Source: Deltaproteobacteria bacterium RBG_16_54_18
Lineage (GTDB): Bacteria > Desulfobacterota > B13-G15 > RBG-16-54-18
Reading direction: 5' to 3'
Assembly: GCA_001797935.1 (NCBI GenBank)
Contig: MGQT01000020.1
Span: 164-7,715 of the forward strand
Length of the DNA: 7,552 nucleotides
Each line of letters opens with the position of its first letter. Positions within the stretch are counted from its first letter, which is position 1. Positions 6,235 to 7,552 of this stretch are shown piece after piece. The translations under genes and the position numbers were made by a program. The notes below the pieces were generated by a model. The model made no database searches and was not told where the DNA came from. It saw only the letters and a program-made list of their open reading frames with translations.

Positions 6235-6696
6235 ATGAAGGTCTATCTCGATGCCGATGGCGCACCGTGGCGCGATTTGGTGATTGAGCGGGCGAAAAGG
6301 CATGAGGTAACGGTTGTGGTCGTTGCAGATTACAGCCACGTACTCTCCGTGGGCGATGGTGTGGAACAGGTTGTCGTTGACGACGGCATGGACGCGGCAG
6401 ATTATGCTATCGTCAACCGGGTGCAAGAAGGTGATCTCGTTATCACCGACGATGTGGGGCTCGCCTCCTTAATCCTCCCTAAGGGTGCAAAGGTTATTTC
6501 TCCCCGTGGGTATGAGTTTGCCGAGGGATCCATGGAGGGGCGCCTCATTCGTCGCTGGTTCCACCGCAAAGTCAGGATGGCCGGCGGCAGGATCAAGGGG
6601 CCTCCCCGCCTCACCATGCAGGATCGAGACAAGTTCCTCGCCTTGCTGGAGAGCAAAATCATGAACGCAACAAGGAGAACTCATGCAGGTAGCTGA
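6235..6696 (+). CDS. UPF0178 (DUF188, YaiI/YqxD) family protein
   Basis: The protein has 153 residues, normal for the family, whose function is unknown and whose fold has been grouped with PIN-like nucleases. Visible hallmarks are DADGAP (6-11), VVVADYSH (28-35), DAADYAIV (53-60), GDLVITDDVGLAS (66-78), GAKVISPRG (84-92) and the C-terminal KGPPRLT (121-127). The acidic residues D6, D8, D53, D56, D72 and D73 could form a metal site. The usual DADACP box has G-A here in place of A-C, so the family cysteine is absent. An in-frame GTG at 6208 would add nine residues but has no suitably placed ribosome site, and the family begins at the ATG. That ATG also lacks a Shine-Dalgarno sequence and sits where transcription should start, suggesting leaderless translation. 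The 3' end overlaps thrC by 14 bp. Confidence 0.92.
   Translation: MKVYLDADGAPWRDLVIERAKRHEVTVVVVADYSHVLSVGDGVEQVVVDDGMDAADYAIVNRVQEGDLVITDDVGLASLILPKGAKVISPRGYEFAEGSMEGRLIRRWFHRKVRMAGGRIKGPPRLTMQDRDKFLALLESKIMNATRRTHAGS
6672..6677 (+). promoter_or_regulatory. Ribosome binding site of thrC inside the UPF0178 gene
   Basis: AAGGAG lies 5 nt before the ATG at 6683 and inside the last codons of the upstream gene. It decides the thrC start and indicates coupled translation of the two genes. Confidence 0.7.
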
Positions 6697-7552
6697 CTTC
6701 CCGAACGACATTAAAGAGTATCTTGCCCCCTTTCATACCGATGCCGAAATGGCCTACGTGTGCATCGAGTGTGAGGCCACCTATCCGCTCGATCGCTTTC
6801 TCTACACCTGTCCGAGCTGTGGGGGCCTGTTGCGCATCGTTGACCTTACTTTTGATTCGCTCAAGGAGATCCCGGGGAAACAGTGGCGGAAAATCTTTGA
6901 CTATCGCCGGATGCTCAATACCGACGCGCTCAAAGGGATCTTTCTCTTCCACGAGCTCATCTTTCCGCTTATCCCCCTGGATGCCGTGATCAACCTCGGG
7001 GAGGGGCACACCCCGCTCGTGCGGGTCAATCAAGCGCTGAGCCGCTGGGTTGGGGTTCAGTTCGCGATAAAAAACGACGGTCTCAATCCCTCGGCCAGCT
7101 TCAAAGACCGAGGGATGGCGAGTGCTATCAGCTTTATCAACTATATGATCAAGGTCAAGGGGGTCACCGAGTTGCTGGGGATCTGCGCCTCTACCGGCGA
7201 CACCTCGGCGGCGGCCGCACTCTATCTCAGCTATCTTGATCACGCCGCGGTGCGCTCGGTGGTCCTCCTCCCCCAAGGGAAGGTCACCCCGGCGCAACTC
7301 TCCCAGCCTCTCGGCAGCGGGGCGACGGTAATCGAGGTCCCCGGCGTTTTCGACGACTGCATGAGGATTGTTGAGCAACTGGCCGAGGAGTACGACGTGT
7401 GTCTGCTCAATTCCAAGAACCCTATCCGCATCCAGGGGCAAAAATCCTATTCCTATGAAGTGGCCCAGCAGCTCGACTTCCAGACCCGGGATCTGGTGGT
7501 CGTGGTCCCCATCGGCAATGCGGGCAACGTCACCGCGGTGATGGAGGGGTTT
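6683..7552 (+). CDS. thrC: Threonine synthase, 3' end beyond the window
   Basis: This PLP enzyme converts O-phosphohomoserine to threonine in the cytoplasm. The first 290 codons are present without interruption, and the frame is still open at the edge. An N-terminal zinc ribbon is visible (CIEC at C27/C30 and CPSC at C43/C46). Next comes NLGEGHTPLV (104-113). The PLP lysine is K141 in NPSASFKDRGM. The phosphate-binding loop is ASTGDTSAAAA (169-179). NSKNPIRIQGQKS (243-255) and VPIGNAGNVTAV (275-286) are family landmarks. The roughly 55-residue insert between the ribbon and the GEGHTP motif (KQWRKIFDYRRML) is typical of the longer bacterial form. The start is supported by AAGGAG 5 nt upstream. 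The gene overlaps the UPF0178 gene by 14 bp and probably shares its promoter. No attenuator leader is seen. Confidence 0.96.
   Translation, partial: MQVADFPNDIKEYLAPFHTDAEMAYVCIECEATYPLDRFLYTCPSCGGLLRIVDLTFDSLKEIPGKQWRKIFDYRRMLNTDALKGIFLFHELIFPLIPLDAVINLGEGHTPLVRVNQALSRWVGVQFAIKNDGLNPSASFKDRGMASAISFINYMIKVKGVTELLGICASTGDTSAAAALYLSYLDHAAVRSVVLLPQGKVTPAQLSQPLGSGATVIEVPGVFDDCMRIVEQLAEEYDVCLLNSKNPIRIQGQKSYSYEVAQQLDFQTRDLVVVVPIGNAGNVTAVMEGF

Noticed and set aside
6659..7441. 260-codon minus-strand open frame opposite thrC
   Set aside because: The plus strand encodes an unmistakable threonine synthase. The antisense frame is a composition shadow.

Overview
This is a chromosomal window from a Gram-negative bacterium of moderately high G+C content. 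The RND efflux parts, the lipoprotein adaptor, the PflX-type radical SAM protein and a long threonine synthase with an N-terminal zinc ribbon would fit an anaerobic lineage such as Desulfobacterota (former Deltaproteobacteria) or a neighbouring phylum. That placement is inferred from protein resemblance and gene style only. No rRNA, tRNA, CRISPR array, transposase or prophage gene was seen.

Left part (1-3226, minus strand): an RND-type multidrug efflux operon. A periplasmic adaptor lipoprotein overlaps the following inner-membrane permease by 4 bp (ATGA). The permease reads normally for 688 codons and then meets an in-frame TAG at 47-45. Conserved-looking RND sequence continues in the same frame to the window edge, so the gene is either a fresh nonsense mutant, a sequence error or a read-through case.

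Middle gap (3227-3878): about 650 bp without a convincing gene. The 3306-3488 part is packed with G/C-rich palindromes that look like dispersed intergenic repeats. A good sigma70-like promoter at 3802-3830 faces right.

Centre (3879-5695, plus strand): two translationally coupled genes (TGATG, 1-bp overlap). The first is a PflX/COG1313-type radical SAM protein. The second is an unfamiliar protein with an N-terminal coiled coil, a possible winged helix and a PD-(D/E)XK nuclease-like core. This pair is the most promising uncharacterised element in the window.

Right part: a 90-aa HU-family nucleoid protein on the minus strand converges on the nuclease-like gene with a 9-bp gap. It has a recognisable promoter preceded by A-tracts. 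Diverging from it, a UPF0178 (YaiI/YqxD) protein, apparently translated from a leaderless mRNA, overlaps the start of thrC (threonine synthase) by 14 bp. thrC runs off the right edge after 290 codons.
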